Assembly (NCBI RefSeq): GCF_900106775.1
Contig: NZ_FNNQ01000027.1
Coordinates: 1-11,509 of the forward strand
Reading direction: 5' to 3'
Source: Marininema mesophilum
GTDB lineage: Bacteria > Bacillota > Bacilli > Thermoactinomycetales > DSM-45169
DNA: 11,509 nt
Below the pieces are notes generated by a model that had not been told where the DNA came from, ran no database searches, and saw only the letters and a list, made by a program, of their open reading frames with translations. This document shows positions 1-6,880 of the stretch, one piece after another. The position numbers and the translations under genes are program-made. Each line of letters begins with the position of its first letter. Positions within the stretch are counted from its first letter, which is position 1.

Positions 1-145
1 TCTAACTGTACAGGATGGGGTGATGACACACCCCTGAACTTGAGCGTTGTCCAAAACGGAAACGGATTGCGGACGCTAACGACTCAAGAATCCCACGGCG
101 CCCGAAGGAAGTGCCCTTGGGGTGCTTCAGCCATGGGAGTGTCAA
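1..145 (+). ncRNA. Putative omega-RNA (reRNA) scaffold / right end of a TnpB element
   Basis: Three consecutive stem-loops fill this stretch. The first has a perfect 6-bp stem, GGGGTG 17-22 with CACCCC 29-34. The second is a longer arm, TTGAG 40-44 with CTCAA 83-87, enclosing AGCGT 43-47 with ACGCT 73-77; these two helices share edge bases and may be alternatives. The third pairs TCCCA 91-95 with TGGGA 134-138, continues as GGC with GCC after one mismatch, and has an inner helix around 109-127. The region ends in TCAA at 142-145, the cleavage tetranucleotide known at the right end of IS608-like elements. TnpB nucleases are known to use an RNA made from this part of their element, with the guide lying immediately 3' of the element end. 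Here that guide would start at 146 and run antisense to the rsmF 3' end. Element class is fairly secure; RNA expression and exact ends are inference. Confidence 0.5.
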
Positions 146-162
146 ACTACTTCAGATCGTAA
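1..162 (+). CDS. Possible C-terminal tail of a TnpB protein (partial, 5' end outside window)
   Basis: Frame 1 is open from the window edge to a TAA at 160-162, giving 53 residues without a start. No zinc ribbon or RuvC motif is visible, so the protein itself is not proven. The nucleotide context (stem-loops, a shared right-end motif and a TCAA terminus at 142-145) marks this as the 3' end of an IS200/IS605-type element. Some TnpB proteins have tails, often containing GD and QE residues, that are encoded through the right end; this frame has WGDD near residue 6 and TTQE near residue 27. If translated, the last codons run past the element into flanking DNA and overlap the 3' end of rsmF. The alternative is that the real tnpB stop is the TAA at 3-5, since the other element in this window has GTCTAA at its tnpB end, in which case this stretch is only noncoding RNA. 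Confidence 0.35.
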   Translation, partial: SNCTGWGDDTPLNLSVVQNGNGLRTLTTQESHGARRKCPWGASAMGVSNYFRS

Positions 163-1518
163 CCATTTAGGATAATGATTTTTTAACAACCCCCCTGATA
201 CTTTGCCCCATCCCAGAGGAAAGTGATCGACTGTGACAAGGGTCCAGCCCTTTTCACCCTCGTAGGGAAGAGCTTCTCCCCGCAGGTAGCGCTGAAGCTG
301 TTCATCTTTTGGAGAGAGGTTTATCCTGCGTTTTACTTCCTCAGATTTTAGAGCTAACGCAAGGGCGTGGGACGGAGCAAAATGTTTCCGCTTGGCCTGC
401 CCAAGATGCAAACCAGGTCGTTCCACAACCAGCCCTTTTAGTGACGGTAAATCGTCAGGAATATGATACAGGTGATCGCCAAAGAGGGTGTAGGGACCAG
501 GGAAGATATCTTCCACCAAAGTCTCCTTAGCAAAGTTGGAAAATACATGGGCCGCTTCTTTATGAACCGGAGGGAGTTTGCCAGGTTTTTGCCGTGCGCC
601 TTCTTCTCCCGCTCTCTTTTCCAATACACAGATGAAATGCCCCTCTCCTCGTAAACGATGAGGCCATAGGCGGACTGCGTGGTTGAGAGATGGGTCTAGG
701 TTTGCCCAGTCGGGCCGAGCAGGGGAGAAGTGATTAACCCCAGGAGCTCTAACGACTTCAAACTCGGGGTGATTGGATATAAATTGATGAATGACCGATT
801 CGTTTTCTCGCGGATTAAAAGTACATGTGGAGTAGACGAGTCGACCGCCTGTACGCAACATCGGCGCAGTGGCTTCAAGGATGGAGAATTGGAGCTCTGC
901 CGCAGCTTGGGTCGAGCGAAGGCTCCAACGCTCCATTGTAGCTGGATCTTTCCGGAACATTCCTTCCCCTGAACAGGGGGCATCGATCAGGATACGATCA
1001 AACCAGCCTGCAAAACGGGTAGTAAGATGCCTCGGGTCTTCTCCTAGGACGATAGCATTACGAACCCCACATCGCTCAATATTTTCTACGAGGGCTTTCC
1101 GACGTTCCCGGCTAATTTCATTAGCGATGAGGATACCAGAGCCTTTCATCTTTGCAGCAATTTGCGTGGTTTTTCCACCAGGTGCTGCACATAGGTCCAG
1201 CACTCGCTCGCCTGGTTTGGGGTCAAGGGCTTCTGCTGGGGCCATAGCGCTGGGATCTTGGATATAGTAAAGGCCAGCGGCATGAAAGACATGTTTGCCT
1301 GGCCTATCCTTATGGTGATCATAGAAAAATCCAGTATCAGTCCAAGGGATAGGTGTGAGTGTAAAGGGGAGACGGTCTTTTCCATCAGTAGGTGTTAACT
1401 TTAAAGAATTGACACGTAACCCACGGGAAGGCTCTTCTTGATAGGTAGCAAAAAAAGAATCTGCCTCCTCACCCAACAAATGAGTCATTTGTGTTTGATA
1501 ATCGTTAGGTAATTGCAT
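142..1518 (-). CDS. rsmF: RsmF/RsmB-NOP family rRNA (cytosine-C5)-methyltransferase
   Basis: A 458-residue SAM-dependent RNA methyltransferase of the NOL1/NOP2/Sun family, closest in layout to RsmF (YebU), which makes m5C in 16S rRNA. Visible motifs are the SAM-binding VLDLCAAPGGKT at about 107-118, motif IV DAPCSGEGMF at 179-188 with its conserved Cys182, and motif VI YSTCTF at 229-234 with Cys232, the nucleophile position in this family. The C-terminal third (from about 290) matches the extra RNA-binding region of RsmF-type proteins and ends in the typical GWGK...LKNHYPK stretch. The start is the ATG at 1516-1518, preceded by AGGAG seven bases upstream; an in-frame ATG 12 codons earlier lacks a good ribosome binding site. 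The gene lies 37 bases after ade and is probably the last gene of a three-gene operon. Its TGA stop falls in the TCAA terminus of the adjacent mobile element, so the last few residues (SEVV) may differ from the ancestral protein. Confidence 0.92.
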   Translation of the reverse strand: MQLPNDYQTQMTHLLGEEADSFFATYQEEPSRGLRVNSLKLTPTDGKDRLPFTLTPIPWTDTGFFYDHHKDRPGKHVFHAAGLYYIQDPSAMAPAEALDPKPGERVLDLCAAPGGKTTQIAAKMKGSGILIANEISRERRKALVENIERCGVRNAIVLGEDPRHLTTRFAGWFDRILIDAPCSGEGMFRKDPATMERWSLRSTQAAAELQFSILEATAPMLRTGGRLVYSTCTFNPRENESVIHQFISNHPEFEVVRAPGVNHFSPARPDWANLDPSLNHAVRLWPHRLRGEGHFICVLEKRAGEEGARQKPGKLPPVHKEAAHVFSNFAKETLVEDIFPGPYTLFGDHLYHIPDDLPSLKGLVVERPGLHLGQAKRKHFAPSHALALALKSEEVKRRINLSPKDEQLQRYLRGEALPYEGEKGWTLVTVDHFPLGWGKVSGGLLKNHYPKWLRSEVV

Positions 1519-1555
1519 GAAGGTTCTCCTTCGATTTCCTTGAAGTAAGATCATC

Positions 1556-3307
1556 CTATATTGTTACTTTGTTAACTCCCACATCGGTGAAACAAAATCT
1601 CTCGACATCAAAGAGACCGCCATCTGTTAATTTAAGGTGAGGGATCACAGGGAGTGTGAGGAAGGATAGGCTGAGAAATGGATTGGATATAGAGGTACCG
1701 ATCTCTTCCAAAGCCGATGTGATTTTCTTTAATCCGCTTAATAGACCCTCTGCAGAATCATCAGAAATGAGGCCAGCAATGGGAAGAGGGAGTAAGGCGA
1801 GCACTTGATCTCCGTCAGCGACAGCAAGCCCTCCCCCTACCTTTTCAATTGCCTTAGCAGCAGTTAACATCGAGCGATCATCTACACCTGCCAGAACGAG
1901 GTTATGGGAGTCATGTGCCATAGTCGAGGCAAGGGCTCCTCTTTTAAGACCCAATCCCTGTACGATTCCAAGGCCTACTCTACCCGAAGCATGATGCCGT
2001 TCGATGACGGCCATTTTTAATAAATCCTCACTGGTGCTGGTTTGGAAATATCCGTTGGATACAGGAACAGATGTTAGGATATGCTCGGTGATTAAGCTAT
2101 CTTCAATAATACCGATTACGCGAGCATGAGAGCTATTCAGTGGAAGTTGTAAGTGGTTGCTTGTGAGTTCAGGTAGACGGACGCTATCCAGCAGTTGATT
2201 GGGGACGGAGTGAAGACGAGCTGGGAAAGCCCCTTCGATGGGTTGACCTTGCTCGGCCACCAATTGGCCCGATTTAAAAACCTGGTCTACGACAAAGGAC
2301 TGTAGTCCGTCTACGAGCAAGAAGTCTGCATCATAGCCGGGGGCGATGGCTCCTTTTTGGCGAAGCCCAAAGCATTCAGCGGCATTGAGAGTCACCATCC
2401 GGATCGCTGTAATGGGGTCTAATCCCTGTCGAATGGCTTCTTTTACACAGTAGTTTACACTTCCGTCCGTTCTTATATCTGATAAATGTTTGTCATCAGT
2501 TACAAAGAAGCAGCGACGCGCATTGCGTTCATTGACAACAGGCAGCAGGGCGTGCATATTTTTAGCGACCGACCCTTCACGAATCATGAGATACATGCCT
2601 CGTTCTAGGCGCGTTCTAGCTTCCTCTTGGGAAACGCATTCATGATCCGTACGGATGTGGGCTGTCATGTAAATATTGATCCCTGTTTCATCTAAACCAG
2701 CTGCATGCCCATCGATTTGTGTAGTCGGCTGGTTAATCGCATCGATCAGTTTATCTAACATCTCTGGGTTACTGTCTCTGACAGAGGGGTAGTCCATCAC
2801 TTCTCCAAGGCCAAGGATTCGAGGGTGACGATAAAGAGGACTAAGTGTTTCTGCATCTAAGGTTGCTCCATTTTTCTCCCAAGGAGTAGCTGGGACACTG
2901 GAGGGAAGCATGTAGTAGGTTTCCATGGGAAGATCCTCAGAGGAGTCTAACAAATACTGAATACCAGCAACCCCTGAGACATTGGCAATCTCATGGGGGT
3001 CAGCGATGAGGGTAGTAACACCATGGGGGATGACTGTTCTCGCAAAGGTTTCAGGGGTAACCAGTGCCGATTCAATATGAGCGTGACCATCGATTAATCC
3101 CGGTACGATAGTCATCCCTTTAGCATCGAGGGTTTCTTTACCTTCAAATGATCCGATTCCAACAAAGGAGCCATTACAGATGGCGACATCTCCCGTGATG
3201 ATTTGTCCATTAAACACATCAACGATGTGTCCATTTTTAATAACGAGATCGGCAGGTTCTTTTCCGGCAGCAACATGAATGTTTTTTTGCAATTGTTGTC
3301 GATCCAT
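1556..3307 (-). CDS. ade: Adenine deaminase
   Basis: Converts adenine to hypoxanthine and ammonia (EC 3.5.4.2) for purine salvage; a cytoplasmic metal-dependent amidohydrolase. The 583-residue length agrees with B. subtilis AdeC (about 577). The beta-sandwich N-terminus (ADLVIKNGHIVDVFNG, about 19-34) leads into the metal-binding DGHAHIES at 73-80 with His75 and His77. Further conserved blocks are DPHE (103-106), GEVMD (168-172), DGHAAG (199-204), the DHE at 221-223, REGS (243-246) and TDDKH (270-274). The C-terminal domain with AHDSHN is also present, so the enzyme looks intact. The start at 3305-3307 is chosen because AAGGAG lies about ten bases upstream; the frame opens 15 codons earlier without a comparable site. 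The gene follows the BaiN-type flavoprotein gene by 91 bases and precedes rsmF by 37, all on one strand, which suggests co-transcription. I see no purine-responsive riboswitch in the 91-base gap. Confidence 0.95.
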   Translation of the reverse strand: MDRQQLQKNIHVAAGKEPADLVIKNGHIVDVFNGQIITGDVAICNGSFVGIGSFEGKETLDAKGMTIVPGLIDGHAHIESALVTPETFARTVIPHGVTTLIADPHEIANVSGVAGIQYLLDSSEDLPMETYYMLPSSVPATPWEKNGATLDAETLSPLYRHPRILGLGEVMDYPSVRDSNPEMLDKLIDAINQPTTQIDGHAAGLDETGINIYMTAHIRTDHECVSQEEARTRLERGMYLMIREGSVAKNMHALLPVVNERNARRCFFVTDDKHLSDIRTDGSVNYCVKEAIRQGLDPITAIRMVTLNAAECFGLRQKGAIAPGYDADFLLVDGLQSFVVDQVFKSGQLVAEQGQPIEGAFPARLHSVPNQLLDSVRLPELTSNHLQLPLNSSHARVIGIIEDSLITEHILTSVPVSNGYFQTSTSEDLLKMAVIERHHASGRVGLGIVQGLGLKRGALASTMAHDSHNLVLAGVDDRSMLTAAKAIEKVGGGLAVADGDQVLALLPLPIAGLISDDSAEGLLSGLKKITSALEEIGTSISNPFLSLSFLTLPVIPHLKLTDGGLFDVERFCFTDVGVNKVTI

Positions 3308-3357
3308 TAAATATCGTCTCCTTTGATGTTGTGTAGCCGATAGCGGTGGCATGCCTG

Positions 3358-3390
3358 AATATCGACTTTTTCATAGATGTCATCGATATT
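3358..3390 (-). repeat. Inverted repeat in the gap upstream of ade
   Basis: AATATCGA at 3358-3365 is repeated in inverse as TCGATATT at 3383-3390, with 17 bases between. In the minus-strand transcript this could form an 8-bp stem between the flavoprotein gene and ade. There is no U-tract after it, so it is not a normal terminator; it may be an mRNA processing or stability element, or chance in AT-rich DNA. Confidence 0.25.
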
Positions 3391-3398
3391 TTCTGGTC

Positions 3399-4676
3399 TC
3401 AATCATAGGATAATCGATGGACAGAGCTCGCAGCGTGGTTACCTGCGGTATATCCTGTACTAAAAGCAGCGGTGATGTTGTAACCACCCGTGTAACCATG
3501 GATATCTAAAATCTCCCCTGCAAAAAATAAACCCGTTTTTTTCTTGGACTCCATCGTTTTGGGGACGATTTCTTTTAGATGGACCCCACCACCAGTGACA
3601 AAGGCCTTCTCTATGGATAAGGTCCCAGTGATTTGGATTGGGAAGGATTTCAAAAGACGAATCAGCTTGTGCCAGGCTTCTTTAGGGCGATTGGCAAACG
3701 TGATATTCTCCATCATACCTGCCAGTTGGAGAAGGAGTGGAACAGCACGTTCAGGAAGATGTCGTTTTAATAGGGTCTTTGCGGACTGTTTGGTGTGGGC
3801 TTGCCAATCTTTATCCAGAAGTTGTTCCAGCGTATGGAGGTTCTCCTTTGGAAACCAATCTAACTCCAAGGGGACATACTTATCCTCGCTCTTTTTTAAT
3901 GCTTTGACTACAAATTGGCTACAGCGGAGGGCAATAGGACCCGAGAGACCAAAGTGAGTAAAGAGCATATCGCCAGTGTGAGAGATGAGCCGCTTTCCTT
4001 TTTGGTTATATACCGTTAACGATACGCCCCGAAGGGATAGACCCTGCCAATCACGTCGTTGAATAAACGGCTCATCAGAGGTAAGCGGCACCTCCGTAGG
4101 AAATAACTCGGTGATGGTGTGTCCACTAGCTTGAGCCCAGGCGTATCCATCCCCTGTGGAACCCGTTTGAGGGACAGACTTACCACCGACGGCGAGGATT
4201 ACTGTGTGAGAAGATAACTTTTCGCCTGTGGCAAGGGATACTCCTGAAACTCTCTCATCGCTAAAGCGAAGGCCATTGACCGCGGTATGGAGGCGAATCT
4301 TTACTCCAAGGGAGCGGATCCGGTTAATAAGAGCATCCACTACAGCCTGAGCCTTATCTACAACAGGAAACATGCGTCCTTCATCTTCTTCCTTCAATGC
4401 TACACCGAGATTTTCAAAAAAACGGATGATATCGCGGTTATCGAAGGTGGCAAAGGGGCTATATAGAAAGCGGCCATTACCGGGAATATGTTGGATCACT
4501 TGTTCTGGTTCCCGATTATTGGTCACATTACAGCGGCCACCACCAGATATGGCCAACTTACGCCCTAGCTTACCCCCTTTCTCAAGAAGGAGAACCTTGG
4601 CGCCCTGTTCAGCAGCGGCGAGAGCAGCCATTAAGCCAGCGGGTCCCCCGCCCACTACAATGCAATCATGAATCAT
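3399..4676 (-). CDS. BaiN/HI0933-family FAD-dependent oxidoreductase
   Basis: A 425-residue flavoprotein of the HI0933/YhiN/BaiN family, often named aminoacetone oxidase family FAD-binding enzyme or NAD(P)/FAD-dependent oxidoreductase; the B. subtilis relative is YtfP. The physiological substrate of most members is not settled. An N-terminal Rossmann FAD motif GGGPAG lies at residues 9-14, followed by the family signature EKGGKLGRK...SGGGRCNVTN at about 32-53. The C-terminus carries VTGGGV and the FAD-binding block FAGEILDIHGYTGGYN at about 385-400. All family landmarks are present and the length is normal. The start at 4674-4676 has AAGGAG nine bases upstream. It is the first gene of the probable operon with ade and rsmF. 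A TACAAT -10-like element sits upstream at 4719-4724 on the minus strand, with no convincing -35. There is no obvious functional link to adenine deamination, so the grouping may be only local. Confidence 0.9.
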   Translation of the reverse strand: MIHDCIVVGGGPAGLMAALAAAEQGAKVLLLEKGGKLGRKLAISGGGRCNVTNNREPEQVIQHIPGNGRFLYSPFATFDNRDIIRFFENLGVALKEEDEGRMFPVVDKAQAVVDALINRIRSLGVKIRLHTAVNGLRFSDERVSGVSLATGEKLSSHTVILAVGGKSVPQTGSTGDGYAWAQASGHTITELFPTEVPLTSDEPFIQRRDWQGLSLRGVSLTVYNQKGKRLISHTGDMLFTHFGLSGPIALRCSQFVVKALKKSEDKYVPLELDWFPKENLHTLEQLLDKDWQAHTKQSAKTLLKRHLPERAVPLLLQLAGMMENITFANRPKEAWHKLIRLLKSFPIQITGTLSIEKAFVTGGGVHLKEIVPKTMESKKKTGLFFAGEILDIHGYTGGYNITAAFSTGYTAGNHAASSVHRLSYD

Positions 4677-4912
4677 CCTGGTAGACTCCTTAGTTGACGG
4701 TTTCTTGCGATTCTACTCATTGTACCCGAAAAAAGGGGATGGGAAAATGGTAGTCGAGGATGTCTTTGTGAGAAGATTCTTGTTCAACGTCTTGAGTTAG
4801 AGGGATGGAGGATATAAGGGATTAATTTGCTAAAATTAACTAATTTAGGATATTAATGATGATTTGAATGGACGAGAAAAAAAGAGGACTCTGATTTTTT
4901 TGATCAAGTAGG

Positions 4913-4941
4913 TTTAAAAGCGAGAAAAAGTCCGTTAGAAT
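4913..4941 (+). promoter_or_regulatory. Candidate sigma-A promoter of lcfA
   Basis: TTTAAA (4913-4918) as the -35 and TAGAAT (4936-4941, five of six consensus bases) as the -10 are separated by exactly 17 bases. Transcription would begin near 4948, upstream of a leader hairpin and the FadR box, so bound FadR could act as a roadblock. The -35 is weak (four of six). Confidence 0.5.
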
Positions 4942-4949
4942 GAAAAGGA

Positions 4950-4971
4950 AGCCAACCGTGCTTGGTTAGCT
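4950..4971 (+). other. Leader stem-loop upstream of lcfA
   Basis: AGCCAACC (4950-4957) faces GGTTAGCT (4964-4971) across the loop GTGCTT, pairing with one C-A mismatch. It would lie at or near the very 5' end of the lcfA mRNA if the candidate promoter is right. No T-run follows, so it is not a terminator; 5'-end stabilisation is possible. Confidence 0.35.
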
Positions 4972-4983
4972 CATTGATCCTAG

Positions 4984-5001
4984 TGAATGAATGATCATTC
5001 A
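4984..5001 (+). promoter_or_regulatory. FadR operator upstream of lcfA
   Basis: TGAATGAATGATCATTCA consists of TGAATGA and TCATTCA arms four bases apart, which fits the FadR consensus known from B. subtilis (TGAATGA-N4-TCATTCA). The last 14 bases are themselves a perfect palindrome. It lies 20 bases before the lcfA start and just ahead of the ribosome binding site, and its presumed regulator fadR is the next gene. Confidence 0.88.
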
Positions 5002-5021
5002 GGGATAAGGAGGGAACATTT

Positions 5022-6728
5022 ATGGCAGCATTAGAGAAAGCATGGTTGCGTAATTATCCGAAGGAAACAAAAGCGAATCTGGAATATCCAGAGCAGCCGC
5101 TTACTGCTTTTTTAGAAAAAGCCGCTGCAGATTTTCCTAACCGGGAAGCAATCCACTTTATGGGCAAGCGCATCCGCTACCGTGAACTTCTCTCTGATGT
5201 GTATCGCATGGCACATGCTTTGAAAGAGATAGGCGTGCAAAAAGGGGAACGCGTGTCCATTATGTTAGCCAACTGCCCACAAGCCGTCATTTCATACTAT
5301 GCGGTTTTGCTATTGGGTGGTGTTGTTGTACAAACGAACCCGATGTATAAAGAGCGGGAACTGGAACATCAATTGAAGGATTCCAAAACAGAGACCATCA
5401 TCTGTCTTGATCTCGTATACAATCAGGTGGCGAAGGTTAAGGATAAGACCTCGCTTAAGCGGGTGATTGTGACAGGAATTCAAGATTACCTTCCTTTTCC
5501 TAAGAATGTCCTCTATTCGCTTAAGTTGAAAAAGGATGGCATGAATGTTACAGTCCCTAACCAACCAGGCCATTATTCTTTTTCTAGGATATTAAAGAAA
5601 GCGCTTGCAGCTCCTGTTGCTTCACAAGTATCCTCCATGGATGAAGTTGCTTTGCTTCAATATACAGGTGGTACAACCGGCTCAGCCAAAGGAGCGATGC
5701 TGACCCATCGCAATACGATTGTAAATGTGATACAGAGTTCTTCCTGGGTCTACCATGGTAAATATGGTGGGGAAAAAGTTTTGGGACTGGTTCCATTCTT
5801 CCATGTGTACGGGATGACTGTTGTCATGAATTACGGTATTTACATGGCAGCAACCTTGATTCTTCTGCCGAAGTTTGATGTGGAAAGTGTACTGAAGATG
5901 ATTACTAAGGAAAAGCCAACACTCTTTCCTGGTGCACCGACCATGTACGTTGCTTTGATTAACCACCCTCAGATCGCTAAATACGACCTTTCATCGATTG
6001 AAGCTTGTATTAGTGGATCAGCACCGCTACCTTTGGTTGTGCAGGAGAAATTTGAAGAGCTGACAGGTGGGCGTTTAGTAGAAGGGTATGGTCTCACGGA
6101 AACTTCTCCTGTTACCCATGCCAATCCCATTTGGGAGAAGCGTAAAAATGGCAGTATCGGTGTGCCGTGGCCAGATACAGAGTGCCGCATTATCGATCCC
6201 TCAACCGGAAAAGAGCAACCCCAGGGTGAGGCAGGTGTTCTTCAGGTTCGTGGCCCTCAAGTGATGAAGGGGTACTGGAACATGGAGGCAGAGACGAAAA
6301 AAGTGATTCAGGATGGTTGGCTCAACACAGGGGATATTGCAACGATGGATGAGGATGGCTATTTTTACATCTTAGATCGTGAGAAGGATGTGATCATCGC
6401 TGGTGGATTTAATATCTATCCTCGTGAAGTAGAAGAAGTTCTCTACGATCATCCAGATATACAGGAAGCCGCGATTATTGGTGTTCCTGACTCTTATCGT
6501 GGGGAAACTGTGAAAGCATTTGTAGTATGTAAACCAGGTCGAAAGATCTCTGAGGAAGAGCTTAATCAATACTGTCGTGAAAAGCTTGCTAGCTTTAAAG
6601 CTCCACGTATTTACGAATTCCGCGAAGAGCTGCCTAAATCTTCGGTAGGTAAAGTACTGCGCCGAGTATTGGCTGAGGAAGCTCGAAAAAATGAAGGTCA
6701 AGAAGCGCTGTTGAAAAAAGGAAGCTGA
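5022..6728 (+). CDS. lcfA: Long-chain fatty acid--CoA ligase
   Basis: Activates long-chain fatty acids to acyl-CoA using ATP (EC 6.2.1.3), the entry step of beta-oxidation. The 568-residue protein matches the length of B. subtilis LcfA (about 560). The adenylate-forming signature YTGGTTGSAKGAMLTHRN lies at about residues 211-230. YGLTETSP (about 355) and the NTGD of GWLNTGDIATMDEDGYF (about 434) are the ATP and adenylate contacts. DREKDVIIAGGFNIYPREVEE marks the hinge to the C-terminal domain, and PKSSVGK near 540-546 contains the catalytic lysine. No signal peptide or membrane segment is evident. AAGGAGGG at 5007-5014 lies seven bases before the ATG. A FadR box just upstream and the following fadR gene indicate repression in the absence of fatty acids. 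The 152-base gap to fadR contains its own promoter and no clear terminator. Confidence 0.95.
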   Translation: MAALEKAWLRNYPKETKANLEYPEQPLTAFLEKAAADFPNREAIHFMGKRIRYRELLSDVYRMAHALKEIGVQKGERVSIMLANCPQAVISYYAVLLLGGVVVQTNPMYKERELEHQLKDSKTETIICLDLVYNQVAKVKDKTSLKRVIVTGIQDYLPFPKNVLYSLKLKKDGMNVTVPNQPGHYSFSRILKKALAAPVASQVSSMDEVALLQYTGGTTGSAKGAMLTHRNTIVNVIQSSSWVYHGKYGGEKVLGLVPFFHVYGMTVVMNYGIYMAATLILLPKFDVESVLKMITKEKPTLFPGAPTMYVALINHPQIAKYDLSSIEACISGSAPLPLVVQEKFEELTGGRLVEGYGLTETSPVTHANPIWEKRKNGSIGVPWPDTECRIIDPSTGKEQPQGEAGVLQVRGPQVMKGYWNMEAETKKVIQDGWLNTGDIATMDEDGYFYILDREKDVIIAGGFNIYPREVEEVLYDHPDIQEAAIIGVPDSYRGETVKAFVVCKPGRKISEEELNQYCREKLASFKAPRIYEFREELPKSSVGKVLRRVLAEEARKNEGQEALLKKGS

Positions 6729-6788
6729 TTTTCATGGTGGGATATGAAGACGCTTTCATTCTTGCCTCTCTTTTTCCTCTCGTGCATA

Positions 6789-6819
6789 TTGACAGAACGA
6801 AGGAGTATAGCATACACTG
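6789..6819 (+). promoter_or_regulatory. Candidate promoter of fadR
   Basis: A perfect TTGACA -35 occurs at 6789-6794. The -10 is less certain: CATACA at 6811-6816 (16-base spacer) or TACACT at 6814-6819 (19-base spacer). The FadR box starts a few bases downstream, so it would cover the start of transcription, consistent with autoregulation. Confidence 0.5.
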
Positions 6820-6822
6820 TAC

Positions 6823-6842
6823 ATGAATGAATAATCATTCAT
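6823..6842 (+). promoter_or_regulatory. FadR operator upstream of fadR
   Basis: ATGAATGA (6823-6830) and TCATTCAT (6835-6842) form perfect 8-base inverted arms around ATAA, an excellent match to the Bacillus FadR consensus and one base longer on each arm than the box before lcfA. It sits 38 bases before the chosen fadR start, directly behind the candidate promoter, implying autorepression and possibly control of the downstream etf genes. Confidence 0.88.
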
Positions 6843-6880
6843 TTATTGCTCACCTCACTGTAGAAGGAGAACGGGACAAC

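Larger units (their letters stand above)
4677..5021. promoter_or_regulatory. Divergent intergenic region between the flavoprotein operon and lcfA
   Basis: This 345-base stretch contains no credible gene. It holds, on the minus strand, a ribosome binding site and a TACAAT -10-like box (4719-4724) for the flavoprotein operon. An AT-rich imperfect inverted repeat (CTAAAATTA facing TAATTTAG) lies near 4829-4847. On the plus strand are the lcfA promoter, a leader hairpin and a FadR operator, listed separately. The segment from about 4750 to 4828 shows nothing recognisable. Confidence 0.6.

Noticed and set aside
869..1267. 132-residue plus-strand open frame opposite rsmF
   Set aside because: It is antisense to the conserved SAM-binding region of rsmF and has no ribosome binding site or recognisable motif.
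3544..4671. Two plus-strand open frames (137 and 99 residues) opposite the BaiN-type gene
   Set aside because: Both are shadows of the strongly conserved flavoprotein on the other strand, with composition of noncoding frames.
4871..4900. A-run, AGAG-GA-CTCT and T-run resembling a bidirectional terminator
   Set aside because: The core can pair only about three bases with a workable loop, so the stem is too weak; it is more likely AT-rich promoter-upstream DNA.
6827..6880. Longer fadR start at 6827
   Set aside because: The ATG lies inside the FadR operator, lacks a ribosome binding site, and would add 18 residues not typical of FadR.
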